A stretch of 64,000 bases of DNA from Chitinophaga filiformis (GCF_900102545.1 NZ_FNBN01000001.1:1380221-1444220), one strand, 5' to 3'; positions 9,095 to 18,534 are shown, counted from the first letter of the stretch. Numbers and translations: made by a program. The notes: generated from the sequence alone by a model not told the origin.

Positions 9095-9811
9095 ATGTTG
9101 CTGACATTCCTGTATGCCTTATCACTGGGCTTCATTGGTAGTTTTCACTGTATCGGTATGTGTGGACCGATTGCGCTCACTCTGCCGGTGCAACATCTGG
9201 AGGGTGTGCGTAAACAGGTGGGTATCCTGTTGTATAATGCAGGGCGGGTAACTGCATATGCAGGTTTAGGCCTTGCTTCCGGATGGCTGGGCAGGCAATT
9301 CTTCCTGGGAGGCTTGCAGCAATGGCTGTCTATTATACTGGGATGCGGTATGTTATTGCTCATCGTATTGCAATATGGTTTCCGGAATACCCGCTTTTCG
9401 CTGCATACAGGCTTTTACACCCGTCATATCAAGACAATGCTGGGCAACCTGCTACGCCGGCAGCAACAGCACACATTGTACGCTATAGGCTTCCTGAATG
9501 GCTTATTGCCCTGTGGCCTGGTATGGTTTGCCATCACCGGTGCGGTAGCTACAGGTAGTTCTTTACAGGGAGCTTTTTTCATGGCGGCCTTTGGTATGGG
9601 CACCCTACCTGCTATGATCGCGCTTAGCTGGTGCAACGATCTTATCAGTTTACGCCTTCGTAACCGTTTACGTCGCTGTATTCCATATGTTGTCACTATT
9701 ATGGCCGTTCTGCTCATTATGCGTGGGCTTAATCTCAATATTCCATATGTCAGTCCGGCATTAGCTGCACCGGACGAAAAAGTTTCAGAACACTGCTTTA
9801 AACCATCCTGA
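9095..9811 (+). CDS. Sulfite exporter TauE/SafE family membrane protein
   Basis: Polytopic membrane protein of 238 residues with about six helices. The HCIGMCGP motif (H18, C19, C23) in the first helix and GLLPCGLVW mid-protein match the COG2836 branch, related to DsbD/CcdA-like biogenesis proteins and repeatedly found in cbb3 clusters. I infer a role in metal or thiol handling for oxidase assembly rather than sulfite export. Its stop codon is two bases before the hemN start, indicating translational coupling. Confidence 0.88.
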   Translation: MLLTFLYALSLGFIGSFHCIGMCGPIALTLPVQHLEGVRKQVGILLYNAGRVTAYAGLGLASGWLGRQFFLGGLQQWLSIILGCGMLLLIVLQYGFRNTRFSLHTGFYTRHIKTMLGNLLRRQQQHTLYAIGFLNGLLPCGLVWFAITGAVATGSSLQGAFFMAAFGMGTLPAMIALSWCNDLISLRLRNRLRRCIPYVVTIMAVLLIMRGLNLNIPYVSPALAAPDEKVSEHCFKPS

Positions 9812-9813
9812 TT

Positions 9814-11172
9814 ATGCAACTCATCAGAAAATATAATACTGCTGCTCCCCGCTATACGAGTTATCCAACCGTTCCTTATTGGGATGAACAGACCTTTGAT
9901 ATCAATACATGGAAGCAGACTTTACTGCAATCATTCCGCGCTACCAACCACACCGAAGGGATCAGCATTTACATACATCTGCCTTACTGTGAGCAATTGT
10001 GTACCTACTGCGGATGCAACAAACACATCACCGTTAATCATGGCGTAGAGGCTCCTTATATACAATCCATTCTCAATGAGTGGGAGTTATACCTGACGCT
10101 TTTTAAAGAACGTCCCCGCATCAGGGAGATTCATCTGGGAGGAGGAACGCCAACTTTTTTCAGTCCGCAGAACCTGCACAACTTACTGTCCCGTATTTAC
10201 CTGCATGCAGACCTGCTGCCCGATGCTACACTGAGCTTTGAAGGTCATCCTAACAATACTACCCGGGCGCATATGCTGACGCTTTATAACCTGGGTTTCC
10301 GTCGTATGAGCTTAGGTATCCAGGACTTCGATCCGCGTGTGCAGGATATCATTAACCGGATACAACCCTATGAGACGGTGGAAGAAGTTACCGCTATTGC
10401 CAGGGAGATCGGTTATACTTCTATCAACTATGACCTGGTGTATGGTTTACCTCTGCAAACCATAGCAAGTGTAGGAGATACGATTAATAAAGTAATGCAG
10501 TTAAGGCCAGACAGGATCTCTTTTTACAGCTATGCACATGTTCCATGGGTGAAGGGAGTAGGGCAGCGACGTTATTCTGAAGCAGATCTTCCCAAAGATG
10601 AAGAAAAGAGAGCGCTCTATGAGCTGGGTAAAACACTGTTCGCGGAGAATGGCTATACAGAGATCGGGATGGACCACTTTGCTTTACAGCACGACAGCTT
10701 GTACCATGCCTGCAACCAGGGATCACTACACCGGAACTTTATGGGATACACCGACCAACATACTTCATTGATGATCGGTTTGGGCGCTTCCTCCATAGGA
10801 GACAGCTGGTATGCATATACACAGAATGAAAAGCGGATCGCTATATGGCAACAGCTTGTGAACAGCGGACAGTTCCCTGTGGTGCGTGGCCATATTCTGG
10901 ATGAGGAAGACCTGTTGTTACGCCGCCATATTCATGCCCTCATGTGTGGGTTTAAGACGTCTCTGAGCCAGTCAGACAAGGCAGACAATGTTATTGCAAA
11001 ATGCCTGCAAAGGCTTGCCGAGCTTGAGAAAGACGGGTTGGTACATATCACGGAAGATGCGGTATCTGTCACTGTAAAAGGCAGACCATTTATCCGCAAT
11101 ATCTGTATGGCTTTTGATGCCCGCTTATGGAGAAAGCTGCCACAATCTCAACTGTTCAGTACTGCTATCTGA
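9814..11172 (+). CDS. hemN: Oxygen-independent coproporphyrinogen III oxidase HemN
   Basis: Radical SAM enzyme that decarboxylates coproporphyrinogen III to protoporphyrinogen IX without oxygen. The N-terminal YIHLPYCEQLCTYCGC carries the HemN-type C-x3-C-x2-C-x-C arrangement (C59, C63, C66, C68). GGGTPTFF and the GFRRMSLGIQDF stretch follow, and a HemN_C domain occupies the last ~110 residues. At 452 residues it has the size of true HemN rather than the shorter HemW paralogue. Its place after the cco genes couples heme supply to microaerobic respiration. Confidence 0.95.
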   Translation: MQLIRKYNTAAPRYTSYPTVPYWDEQTFDINTWKQTLLQSFRATNHTEGISIYIHLPYCEQLCTYCGCNKHITVNHGVEAPYIQSILNEWELYLTLFKERPRIREIHLGGGTPTFFSPQNLHNLLSRIYLHADLLPDATLSFEGHPNNTTRAHMLTLYNLGFRRMSLGIQDFDPRVQDIINRIQPYETVEEVTAIAREIGYTSINYDLVYGLPLQTIASVGDTINKVMQLRPDRISFYSYAHVPWVKGVGQRRYSEADLPKDEEKRALYELGKTLFAENGYTEIGMDHFALQHDSLYHACNQGSLHRNFMGYTDQHTSLMIGLGASSIGDSWYAYTQNEKRIAIWQQLVNSGQFPVVRGHILDEEDLLLRRHIHALMCGFKTSLSQSDKADNVIAKCLQRLAELEKDGLVHITEDAVSVTVKGRPFIRNICMAFDARLWRKLPQSQLFSTAI

Positions 11173-11655
11173 GTTTTTCTCAGCTTATTCACTTCATTCT
11201 TATCACTTTACACCCGTTTAATTTCAGTTACTGAAAGACAAGGTGCTTTTCCAGAAAATGGAATTTATAATCGTCGGCTGCATAAGGTAGTAAAAAGAGC
11301 TTTCCTGTTCTTATCTGAAGAGATAAAAATGAAGTTGCTGAATCAGCGGAAACACTTGCAGGGAAAGGATTTTACAGGGCATTAAAAAAGTCTGACCGTG
11401 TTTACAATCAGACTTTCTTGTTATGTGAATGGGTTAGTAAGTACAGGGAACAAAAATTCCCTACACAATATTAAAAAGAATTTCATGACAAAAGAAAAAA
11501 AATGCAAACTTTTTTATTCACACACTAAAAAAAATGTGGATAACAACAGTTACAAAGAAGCGTTAAAACTTCATTTCTCTTCCTGATGATTGCTTAACAG
11601 GTGAACAATTATATCACATTCTCTACTACCTTTGCCTCACTAAACAACCGAAAAC
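11173..11655. other. Intergenic region between hemN and the lpxD-like gene
   Basis: Contains a short inverted repeat (AAGTCTGA at 11388-11395, TCAGACTT at 11408-11415) followed by TCTTG; this is a weak terminator candidate at most. A TAnnTTTG-type box, TACCTTTG, lies at 11627-11634, about 22 bases before the next start codon. A lysine-rich open frame of 62 codons (11398-11586) has no coding character and overlaps the hairpin. Confidence 0.5.
11627..11634 (+). promoter_or_regulatory. Candidate Bacteroidota -7 box for the lpxD-like gene
   Basis: TACCTTTG matches the TAnnTTTG consensus exactly and is suitably placed for a start at 11656. No good -33 TTG partner is seen at the usual distance. 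Confidence 0.4.
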
Positions 11656-12600
11656 ATGAAGTTTAATGAACCGATCGCGGTAACGGAAATAGCAGCATTC
11701 ATAGGCGCAGAGCTGGAAGGCGACGATAAGCTGATGGCCACTGGTATCAATGAGATCCATAAGGTTGAACCAGGTGATATTTCTTTTGTGGACTTTGCGA
11801 AGTACTATGACGCCTGCCTGAGATCAGCAGCTACGATTATCATCATCAATAAAAAAGTAGCCTGTCCTCAGGGTAAAGTGTTACTTGTAACAGACGATCC
11901 GTTCAGTGCTTATGTGAAACTGGTGAAACGCTTCCGTCCTTTTGAACCAGCCACCAACCCCATCAGCGATTCTGCTGTAATAGGCGAGGGCACTATCATA
12001 CAGCCAAATGTATTCATTGGTAATCATGTTACTATCGGTACCAATTGTATCATTCACCCTAACGTAACTATTTACGACAACTCCATTATCGGGAACAACG
12101 TGATCATTCATGCGGGAACTGTTATCGGTGCAGATGCCTTCTACTTTAAAAAACGTGCCGACAGGGAGGTCATGTATGATAAACTGGAAAGCTGCGGAAG
12201 GGTGATCATTGAAGACGATGTTGAAATAGGCGCCGGCTGTACTATCGACAAAGGCGTAAGTGGTGATACCATCATTGGCCGTGGCACGAAATTCGATAAC
12301 ATGATCCATATCGGGCATGGTACCGTTATCGGCCGTAACTGTCTCTTTGCCGGTCAGGTAGGTGTGGGCGGTAAGGCGCATATAGAAGACAACGTAATCC
12401 TTTGGGGCCAGGTAGGTGTTTCCAAAGATCTTACTATAGGCAAAGGAGCGGTTGTACTCGCACAAAGTGGCGTTCCTTCTTCTCTGGAAGGAGGTAAGGT
12501 ATACTTTGGATCTCCTGTAGAAGATGCTAAAGTTAAAATGAAGGAAATTACCTGGATCAAACGTATTCCTGAGATCTGGCAGAAGCTGTATGGCAACTGA
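11656..12600 (+). CDS. LpxD-like UDP-3-O-acylglucosamine N-acyltransferase family protein
   Basis: Left-handed beta-helix acyltransferase. The N-terminal ~100 residues resemble the LpxD uridine-binding domain (IGAELEGDDKLMATGINEIH). From about residue 105 onward there are hexapeptide repeats (VIGEGTIIQPNVFIGNHVTI). IHIGHGTVIGRNCLFAGQVG contains a histidine where LpxD has its catalytic base. LpxD adds the second R-3-hydroxyacyl chain in lipid A synthesis. At 314 residues it is shorter than standard LpxD (about 340), and Bacteroidota often carry an extra LpxD-like paralogue, so the exact substrate is uncertain. It is monocistronic, ending at a strong terminator. Confidence 0.82.
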   Translation: MKFNEPIAVTEIAAFIGAELEGDDKLMATGINEIHKVEPGDISFVDFAKYYDACLRSAATIIIINKKVACPQGKVLLVTDDPFSAYVKLVKRFRPFEPATNPISDSAVIGEGTIIQPNVFIGNHVTIGTNCIIHPNVTIYDNSIIGNNVIIHAGTVIGADAFYFKKRADREVMYDKLESCGRVIIEDDVEIGAGCTIDKGVSGDTIIGRGTKFDNMIHIGHGTVIGRNCLFAGQVGVGGKAHIEDNVILWGQVGVSKDLTIGKGAVVLAQSGVPSSLEGGKVYFGSPVEDAKVKMKEITWIKRIPEIWQKLYGN

Positions 12601-12613
12601 TTTTACTATATTG

Positions 12614-12646
12614 AAGGCTTCATGTGTTGCATGAAGCCTTTTTGTT
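12614..12646 (+). terminator. Rho-independent terminator after the lpxD-like gene
   Basis: An 11-bp perfect stem (AAGGCTTCATG with CATGAAGCCTT), loop TGTTG, then TTTTTGTTT. It overlaps the GTG extension of the next gene, which supports the ATG at 12660 as that gene's start. Confidence 0.9.
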
Positions 12647-12659
12647 TAAGTTTGTTTCT

Positions 12660-13331
12660 ATGTTCCGTAATTTCCTTACCCTCGTATTGCTGTTCACCTG
12701 CTATAACCACATTTCTGCACAGGACCTTTATACTGCTGCACAGGAATGGCCTGTAAAGATCAATGACGGATGGTTCACTGCCAGAACGATCTCCTTTGGT
12801 CAGTATACTACCTCCTCCCGGAAAAACGGGATAGCCGACAGGGAAATCGTCAGCTTCATCAAAGACCCGATAAACCCCTTCAATTGCAGGGTAAGCGGTA
12901 AGGAGGAAAACATACTGATACAAGTTATACAGGCAGCTAATGTTGCTTTTTCCGGCCATTCCCTGCCCTCATTTCTGGACAATATGCCGGCAACTGCAAT
13001 CTTTACCTACATACTGATCAACGGGACGAAAATTGAGCCTCTAAAGCGATGGGAGATGATCCTGAAAGATGTGAATTACCTGGAACTGAATGAGAATAAA
13101 CCGGCAGGCATCCTCCGGTCAGCAGACGATGAATTACGTATTACCGCCCATAACCGGTTCGGGGTTACCAACTCTTATGAGAATATCTGTTATGAATTTC
13201 ATATCCGCCGGCAGGTAGTGGCGGCTGTTGTTACCGGGGCGCATCCCCGTGTATGGATGAGCGCGGAGATGGATGGGAAGCCTCTCCAACCGGTATTGGT
13301 TGCTGCAATAGGCGCGCTCCTCGTCAGGTAA
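12660..13331 (+). CDS. Hypothetical exported protein
   Basis: I do not recognise this family. The start is the ATG at 12660: the longer GTG frame lies inside the preceding terminator. The first 20 residues form a signal peptide (FLTLVLLFTCYNHISAQ), so the 223-residue product is probably periplasmic or outer-membrane associated. The rest is mixed alpha/beta with no membrane helix and no cysteine pattern. Its stop is three bases from the stop of the convergent SDR gene. Confidence 0.7.
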   Translation: MFRNFLTLVLLFTCYNHISAQDLYTAAQEWPVKINDGWFTARTISFGQYTTSSRKNGIADREIVSFIKDPINPFNCRVSGKEENILIQVIQAANVAFSGHSLPSFLDNMPATAIFTYILINGTKIEPLKRWEMILKDVNYLELNENKPAGILRSADDELRITAHNRFGVTNSYENICYEFHIRRQVVAAVVTGAHPRVWMSAEMDGKPLQPVLVAAIGALLVR

Positions 13332-13334
13332 AAA

Positions 13335-14318
13335 TTAGTTCTGCTGCTGTTGCTCCAGGAATACCCGGCACATATCGGCAATTGTAGTTTGTAAGGGTGT
13401 GAAGGAGAATCCCGGTAATGCCTTCAGGATCTTTTCATTGCTATAGTAGACTTTCATCTGCGCGGTGCGGGCGGTTTCTTTAGTGACCAGCGCCTTTTTA
13501 CCGGATAGCTTGCTTTTTATCGCTTCTACTCTCCATACTATCTCCGCCATCCAGGGTTTCACGGCTATATGCGGTGGCTTCTTTCCCAGCTGCTTCGCCA
13601 TTTCGTTAAACAGGTCGTAGTACTTCCAGTTATCGGCTGTAAGTACAAAACGTTCCCCTTCTATATCGCTTTCCATCAGTCTGAACATGACTTCCGCCAC
13701 ATCCCGTACATCGGTAAACCCATTGATGCCTTCTGTATAATACGGAAATTCTTTCCAGGCGTTCTTTATCAACATTCCGGAGCCGTCATCCCAATACCCT
13801 GCACCCAGTATGATACCCGGGTTAACAATGGCAACATCCAGGCCTTCTGCCATTCCTCTCCATACTTCCATTTCTCCCTGGTACTTGCTGACGCTATATC
13901 GTGAATTGTGCTTGCTTTCCTTCCACTCGCTGGATTCATCCAGCACGCCATCTACTCTTGCCCTGCCCAGTGCTGCAGTGGAACTAACATGCACCAGTTT
14001 TCTGACGCCGGTATCAATAGCCAGGTTCACTACATTAGCAGTGCCTTCTACATTCACTTTCATCAACCGTGCCTCTTCTCCGGGACGGAAAGACACCAAT
14101 CCTGCACAGTGATAGACCTTTTCTACTCCCTGCATAGCGTCTTCCAGGGCGCTGACGTCCAGCACATCGCCTTTTACCCATTCTATTTTATGCTGTATAT
14201 CTTCTACCTGCGAAGGAATAGCTGTGCGGTACAATGCCCGTACCGGCTGCCCGACATTCACCAGTTTGCGTAATAAATGACTACCTAAAAATCCTGTGCC
14301 ACCCGTAACTAAATTCAT
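13335..14318 (-). CDS. NAD-dependent epimerase/dehydratase (extended SDR)
   Basis: Extended short-chain dehydrogenase/reductase of about 327 residues. The start at 14318 places the nucleotide-binding TGGTGFLGSHLLRKL motif at residues 5-19, and an earlier in-frame start would run into the neighbouring gene. The central V-x-H-x-S-S-TAALG stretch and a Y-x3-K pair (YSVSKYQGE) give the catalytic set. Overall it resembles dihydroflavonol-4-reductase-like or sterol-dehydrogenase-like SDRs. The substrate cannot be read from the sequence. It is probably co-transcribed with the upstream acyl-CoA dehydrogenase gene, 19 bases away. Confidence 0.88.
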   Translation of the reverse strand: MNLVTGGTGFLGSHLLRKLVNVGQPVRALYRTAIPSQVEDIQHKIEWVKGDVLDVSALEDAMQGVEKVYHCAGLVSFRPGEEARLMKVNVEGTANVVNLAIDTGVRKLVHVSSTAALGRARVDGVLDESSEWKESKHNSRYSVSKYQGEMEVWRGMAEGLDVAIVNPGIILGAGYWDDGSGMLIKNAWKEFPYYTEGINGFTDVRDVAEVMFRLMESDIEGERFVLTADNWKYYDLFNEMAKQLGKKPPHIAVKPWMAEIVWRVEAIKSKLSGKKALVTKETARTAQMKVYYSNEKILKALPGFSFTPLQTTIADMCRVFLEQQQQN

Positions 14319-14337
14319 GAAATAAGTCCCGTTTGCG

Positions 14338-15198
14338 TCAAAGATAATTATAAAATCCCTTCCCGCTTTTCTTCCCCAATGCACCTTCTTCCACCTTTGC
14401 TATCTGCAGTGGGCTGGGAGCAAAGCGGGGAGCCCCATTATACGCCTCATAAAGAGAACGTGTCACTGCCAGGTTCACATCGTTGCCAATAAGATCCATC
14501 AGTGCAAAAGGCCCCATGCGGAACCCTGCACTTTCCAGCAGGCGGTCGATACTTTTGTATTCCGCGACGCCTTCTGCGGCTATCTGCATGGCTTCAAGGT
14601 AGTAATGCCTGGCCACTCTGTTCACGATAAATCCGGGGGTATCCTGTACCATTACAGGCACCTTTCCCAGGCGTGTTGACAGTAAGTATAAGAGCTCTGT
14701 AACATCCGTCGCTGTATCTTTTCCTTTTACAATCTCCACCAGCTTCATTACAGGCGCAGGGTTAAAGAAATGCATGCCAGCCACCCGTCCCGGATGATCT
14801 ATCCCGGCAGCGATACCGCTTATAGGCAGGGAAGAAGTATTACTTGCAAGGATGGTTACCGGTGTATTGATGGCTGCCAGCTGATTGAATAATGTAGTTT
14901 TTATCTCCAGCTTTTCAACGATTGCTTCAATCACCAACTCCGCCCGGCAATCTTCCACCTGAGCGGTAAAAACGATCCGTTCAAGGATAGCGTCTTTCTC
15001 TTCGGCTGTCATCTTGCTCTTCTTTACAGCATTCTCAAGCTGTTGCGTAATCTGTTGCTGTGCTTTTTCAAGCATGGCGGCCTGCACATCAAACAATATA
15101 GTACGGTAACCGCTTGCTGCTGCTACTTGTGCAATACCTGCGCCCATTGTGCCGGCGCCACATACAGCAATCGTTTTAATCTGGTCAACTGTGATCAT
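14338..15198 (-). CDS. 3-hydroxyacyl-CoA (3-hydroxybutyryl-CoA) dehydrogenase
   Basis: NAD-dependent oxidation of 3-hydroxyacyl-CoA to 3-ketoacyl-CoA, soluble. The N-terminal Rossmann motif is CGAGTMGAGIAQVAA. The mid-protein motif GMHFFNPAPVMKLVEIV includes the catalytic histidine, and the C-terminal helical domain contains DTPGFIVNRV. The length (286 residues) is that of stand-alone Hbd/PaaH enzymes rather than the multifunctional FadB. Possible pathways are butyrate-type interconversion or aromatic/fatty acid degradation; the neighbours do not decide between them. Confidence 0.93.
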   Translation of the reverse strand: MITVDQIKTIAVCGAGTMGAGIAQVAAASGYRTILFDVQAAMLEKAQQQITQQLENAVKKSKMTAEEKDAILERIVFTAQVEDCRAELVIEAIVEKLEIKTTLFNQLAAINTPVTILASNTSSLPISGIAAGIDHPGRVAGMHFFNPAPVMKLVEIVKGKDTATDVTELLYLLSTRLGKVPVMVQDTPGFIVNRVARHYYLEAMQIAAEGVAEYKSIDRLLESAGFRMGPFALMDLIGNDVNLAVTRSLYEAYNGAPRFAPSPLQIAKVEEGALGKKSGKGFYNYL

Positions 15199-15217
15199 AC
15201 GGGGAATTTATCGGGGT

Positions 15218-15269
15218 AAAAAGACAAAGGAGAAAACGGCGGGTCTACAAAACGCACGTTTTCTCCTTT
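15218..15269 (-). terminator. Rho-independent terminator of pheS
   Basis: A 13-bp stem (AAAGGAGAAAACG with CGTTTTCTCCTTT), an 18-base loop, and on the minus strand a following GTCTTTTT tract. It lies just downstream of the pheS stop. Confidence 0.8.
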
Positions 15270-15289
15270 GGAACAATCTTATTCTATCG

Positions 15290-16318
15290 TCAAAGCGCTC
15301 CTTCAAACTGTTCCAGGAACCGGGTATCGTTCTCGGAGAAAAGTCTGAGGTCTTTGATCTGGTAATTCAGCATGGTAATACGTTCTATACCCATCCCGAA
15401 TGCGAAACCGGTATATTTCTCAGGATCAATACCACAATTCTCCAGCACTTTCGGATGCACCATACCGCAACCCAGGATCTCTACCCAGCCGGTATGTTTA
15501 CAAACGTTACATCCTTTACCACCACAGATCTGGCAGGATATGTCCATTTCTGCGCTTGGCTCAGTGAACGGGAAGTAGGAAGGGCGGAAACGGATGCGGG
15601 TATTTTCATCGAACAGCTCCTTCACGAAGTGGTACAGTGTCTGTTTCAGATCAGCGAATGATACATTCTCATCAATGTACAGCCCTTCCACCTGGTGGAA
15701 AAAGCAGTGCGCCCTGGCTGAGATGGTTTCATTACGGTACACGCGACCCGGACAGATGATACGGATAGGCAGCTTACCGCTTTCCATCGCTCTTACCTGT
15801 ACGGAAGAGGTGTGGGTACGCAGCAGCCAGTCCGGATTCTTACTGATGTAGAAAGTATCCTGCATATCGCGGGCAGGGTGATTTTCAGGCAGGTTTAGTG
15901 CCGTAAAGTTGTGCCAGTCGTCTTCTATCTCCGGTCCCTCTGCAATAGCAAAACCCAGGCGCTCAAATATGCTGATGATCTTATTTCTTACAACGCTTAT
16001 AGGATGGCGGGAACCCAACCGATGTGGTTCTGCCGGCAGTGTGAGATCGGCATCGGTAGTAGCTGCAGCAGCGCCGTCTTTCAGGTGCTCAAACTGCGTA
16101 TATCTTTCTTCCGCCAGCTGCTTAAAGCCGTTCAGTACTTGTCCAAATTCCTTTTTACGCTCGTTTGGCACTTGTTTCATTTCGCCAAACATAGCTTTCA
16201 CGATTCCTTTTGTACCAAGGAATTTAATACGGTATTGTTCAAGATCCGCAGCCGTGGCTGGCTCGAATGCTAATATTTCCTGTTTGTAGGCAGCTATTTG
16301 CTGTTCTATCTGATCCAT
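15290..16318 (-). CDS. pheS: Phenylalanine-tRNA ligase alpha subunit
   Basis: Class II aminoacyl-tRNA synthetase subunit that charges tRNA-Phe together with PheT. The ATG at 16318 is used; an upstream TTG would add three residues. The product is 342 residues, the normal PheS size. An N-terminal coiled-coil arm (about 1-85) precedes the catalytic core, which shows GSRHPISVVRNKIISIF, RTHTSSVQVRAM, RVYRNETISARAHCFFHQVEGL and the C-terminal GCGMVHPKVLENCGID and FAFGMGIERI stretches. pheT is not next to it. Confidence 0.97.
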   Translation of the reverse strand: MDQIEQQIAAYKQEILAFEPATAADLEQYRIKFLGTKGIVKAMFGEMKQVPNERKKEFGQVLNGFKQLAEERYTQFEHLKDGAAAATTDADLTLPAEPHRLGSRHPISVVRNKIISIFERLGFAIAEGPEIEDDWHNFTALNLPENHPARDMQDTFYISKNPDWLLRTHTSSVQVRAMESGKLPIRIICPGRVYRNETISARAHCFFHQVEGLYIDENVSFADLKQTLYHFVKELFDENTRIRFRPSYFPFTEPSAEMDISCQICGGKGCNVCKHTGWVEILGCGMVHPKVLENCGIDPEKYTGFAFGMGIERITMLNYQIKDLRLFSENDTRFLEQFEGAL

Positions 16319-16333
16319 AGTTGGCAAAGATAA

Positions 16334-17023
16334 TTAAAAGATCAGTTTATACCCTACCCCCCTTATATTCACGATCTGCACCCGCGGATCATCTTTCAGA
16401 TACCTTCTCAGCTTGGTAATAAACACATCCATACTGCGGGCATTGAAGAAACTGTCATCCCCCCACAGGTCGAGCAATACGGTCTTTCTTTCCATCACCT
16501 GGTTCAGGTTTTCCGACAGGCGCCGCAATATTTCCGCTTCGCGGTGAGAGAGGAATGCGGTGTCATTATTCCGGGTGAGGGTCTGTTTGGTATAGTTGAA
16601 CTGATACTGGCCAATCTGTATTACATCAGCAGCAGCGTCGGAGCTGACCGCGGGTGTTTCTTTGAAGCGCTGTAGCAGGGCCTTTATACGCACAATCAGC
16701 TCATCCATGCTGAAGGGCTTTTTCAGATAATCGTTTCCTCCCAGTTCAAAGCCTTTTACCACATCCGTAGTCTGGGATTTTGCCGTCAGGAAGATGATAG
16801 GCGTCGTTTTATCCTGTCGCCTGATCTCTGTCGTGACCGTAAATCCGTCCATATTGGGCATCATGATATCCAGTACGACTACATCGGGCTTATGCTCCTG
16901 GTATAAACGAAGCCCTTCTTTGCCATCAGCAGCATAGAGCATTTCAAAGCCTCTCATTTCCAGGCTGTCTTTCACAATCTGTCCCAGCTGCCATTCATCT
17001 TCTATCAGTAATACTTTCGACAT
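16334..17023 (-). CDS. OmpR-family response regulator (RprY-like)
   Basis: Two-component response regulator of 229 residues. The receiver domain has acidic pocket residues E8-D9, phosphoacceptor D52 in VVLDIMMPNMDG, and the conserved lysine in FLTAKSQ. A winged-helix DNA-binding domain fills about 135-229 (LSHREAEILRRL, and MDVFITKLRRYLKDDPRVQI near the end). The arrangement with the adjacent kinase is like RprXY of Bacteroides. It lies 11 bases downstream of the kinase gene, so the two are co-transcribed. Phased TTAACA repeats upstream of the operon are candidate binding sites. Confidence 0.93.
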   Translation of the reverse strand: MSKVLLIEDEWQLGQIVKDSLEMRGFEMLYAADGKEGLRLYQEHKPDVVVLDIMMPNMDGFTVTTEIRRQDKTTPIIFLTAKSQTTDVVKGFELGGNDYLKKPFSMDELIVRIKALLQRFKETPAVSSDAAADVIQIGQYQFNYTKQTLTRNNDTAFLSHREAEILRRLSENLNQVMERKTVLLDLWGDDSFFNARSMDVFITKLRRYLKDDPRVQIVNIRGVGYKLIF

Positions 17024-17034
17024 AGTTGCAGGTG

Positions 17035-18447
17035 TTAAACTGGTATTTGTATGATAAATTCACTTCCTTTTTCCGGTTCGCTATGCACTTTGATCGTACC
17101 ACCATGTAGCTCCACGATCTTTTTCACATAGCTGAGTCCCAGTCCGAATCCCTTCACATTGTGCAGGTTGCCTGTGGGAACCCTGAAGAAGGTATCAAAG
17201 ATGTTTTCCTGGTATACTTTCGGTATCCCGATCCCGTTGTCTCTCACTTTGATCACCAGTTTTCCTCCTTCCAGCATACTTTTGATGTGTACCGCCGGAT
17301 GATCTCCGGAATACTTGATGGCATTATCCACAAGGTTGCTGAGGGCATTGGTCAGGTGGGTTTTATCTACTTCCACCGTTTGCTCACCCAGCAGGTTATC
17401 ATAGCGGAACTGCACCGGGCGACCGGTTTTCAGCTGGTGGTTGGTGATAATGCTGTCCATCACCTCGCCAATATCTGTATCTTCTCTGAACAATTCGATC
17501 TCTTCTCTTTCCTCGGCAGCAATGTGCAGTACCTTTTCCACGAGGTCGGACAGTCTTTGCAGTTCCTGTTTGGAAATATCGAGATAGGTCTGCGTCTTCC
17601 GCTGATCGTTCAAGGCATTGAAGTTCTGCATGGCTTCCACCGCTGCAGATACAGTAGCGATAGGCGTTTTCAGCTCATGCGTCATGTTATTGATAAAGTC
17701 GTTCTTCACCTCAGAAAGCCGCTTTTGTTTCAGGATCGTCCGAAGCATATACACAAAGCAGATGGTGATGAGCACCAGCAGCAAGAGTGAACCTGCCAGC
17801 GTCCATATCATTTTCGCCAGGATGTATTGCAGTGGCGACTCAAACTTGGCCTGCACAAAGAGATTGCTGGCAGGGTTAAAAGGTATCTTGGACGTCTTTA
17901 AAGGCGGCCGCTTTCTCAGACTGTCCCTGAATCCTTCCCTGTTGTATCCGTTAAAACTAATGTGAAACGTATCCAGCTCATATGGTGTCAGGATCTGACG
18001 GGAATGCAATTCGGCCGTAAACACAGAATCAAGTTTGATCAGTTTCACGCTGTCGCTTGTCAGGTTGTTCAAGAGGATAAGATCAGAGATCTGTCTTGCC
18101 AACGTATCTGCATACTCATTGCCGGGGCGAAGTTCTCTTCTGCGTTTAATCGTATCTGTTAACACCCCTTCACGTAGACGCGGACCGCCGCGACGACCGG
18201 CCTGCATCTCGTCTGGCGGTGGCATATCGCGGAACATCCTGCTTGAATCCCTGTCTCTCCGGAAGAAGCGGCGCACATCCGCAAACTGCTTATTAAAAAC
18301 AGCGGTCCGTAAGGACTCATTGATGTCTTTGTTAAACTGATCCAGTTGTATATGATAGGAGTTGTACAGCCAGTATCCCTGGAAGAAATAGATGCTGAGT
18401 ATACATACACACATTAGTATCAGAATGTTGCGGATCCGCTGACGCAT
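17035..18447 (-). CDS. Sensor histidine kinase (RprX-like)
   Basis: Membrane sensor of about 470 residues; the ATG at 18447 is preferred over a TTG nine bases upstream. There are two membrane helices, one near residues 8-30 and one near 215-240, framing a ~180-residue periplasmic sensor domain rich in arginine and proline. The HisKA phosphoacceptor is in MTHELKTPIATVSAAVEAM (H near 257). The ATP-binding domain has NLVDNAIKYS (N box), VRDNGIGIP (G1), and GFGLGLSYVKKIVELHGG (G2). Partner of the response regulator just downstream. The signal is unknown. Confidence 0.93.
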   Translation of the reverse strand: MRQRIRNILILMCVCILSIYFFQGYWLYNSYHIQLDQFNKDINESLRTAVFNKQFADVRRFFRRDRDSSRMFRDMPPPDEMQAGRRGGPRLREGVLTDTIKRRRELRPGNEYADTLARQISDLILLNNLTSDSVKLIKLDSVFTAELHSRQILTPYELDTFHISFNGYNREGFRDSLRKRPPLKTSKIPFNPASNLFVQAKFESPLQYILAKMIWTLAGSLLLLVLITICFVYMLRTILKQKRLSEVKNDFINNMTHELKTPIATVSAAVEAMQNFNALNDQRKTQTYLDISKQELQRLSDLVEKVLHIAAEEREEIELFREDTDIGEVMDSIITNHQLKTGRPVQFRYDNLLGEQTVEVDKTHLTNALSNLVDNAIKYSGDHPAVHIKSMLEGGKLVIKVRDNGIGIPKVYQENIFDTFFRVPTGNLHNVKGFGLGLSYVKKIVELHGGTIKVHSEPEKGSEFIIQIPV

Positions 18448-18534
18448 AATTGCCAATTTTTCGCTGTTAAGTACGCTCCCGCTATGGGGGTATGTTGCAA
18501 AGCTATCGGTTCCTTACATACCCGCTCTATCCCC

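Noticed and set aside
11398..11586. 62-codon frame between hemN and the lpxD-like gene
   Set aside because: Lysine-rich translation of AT-rich intergenic DNA, overlapping a hairpin; no signal peptide or family features.
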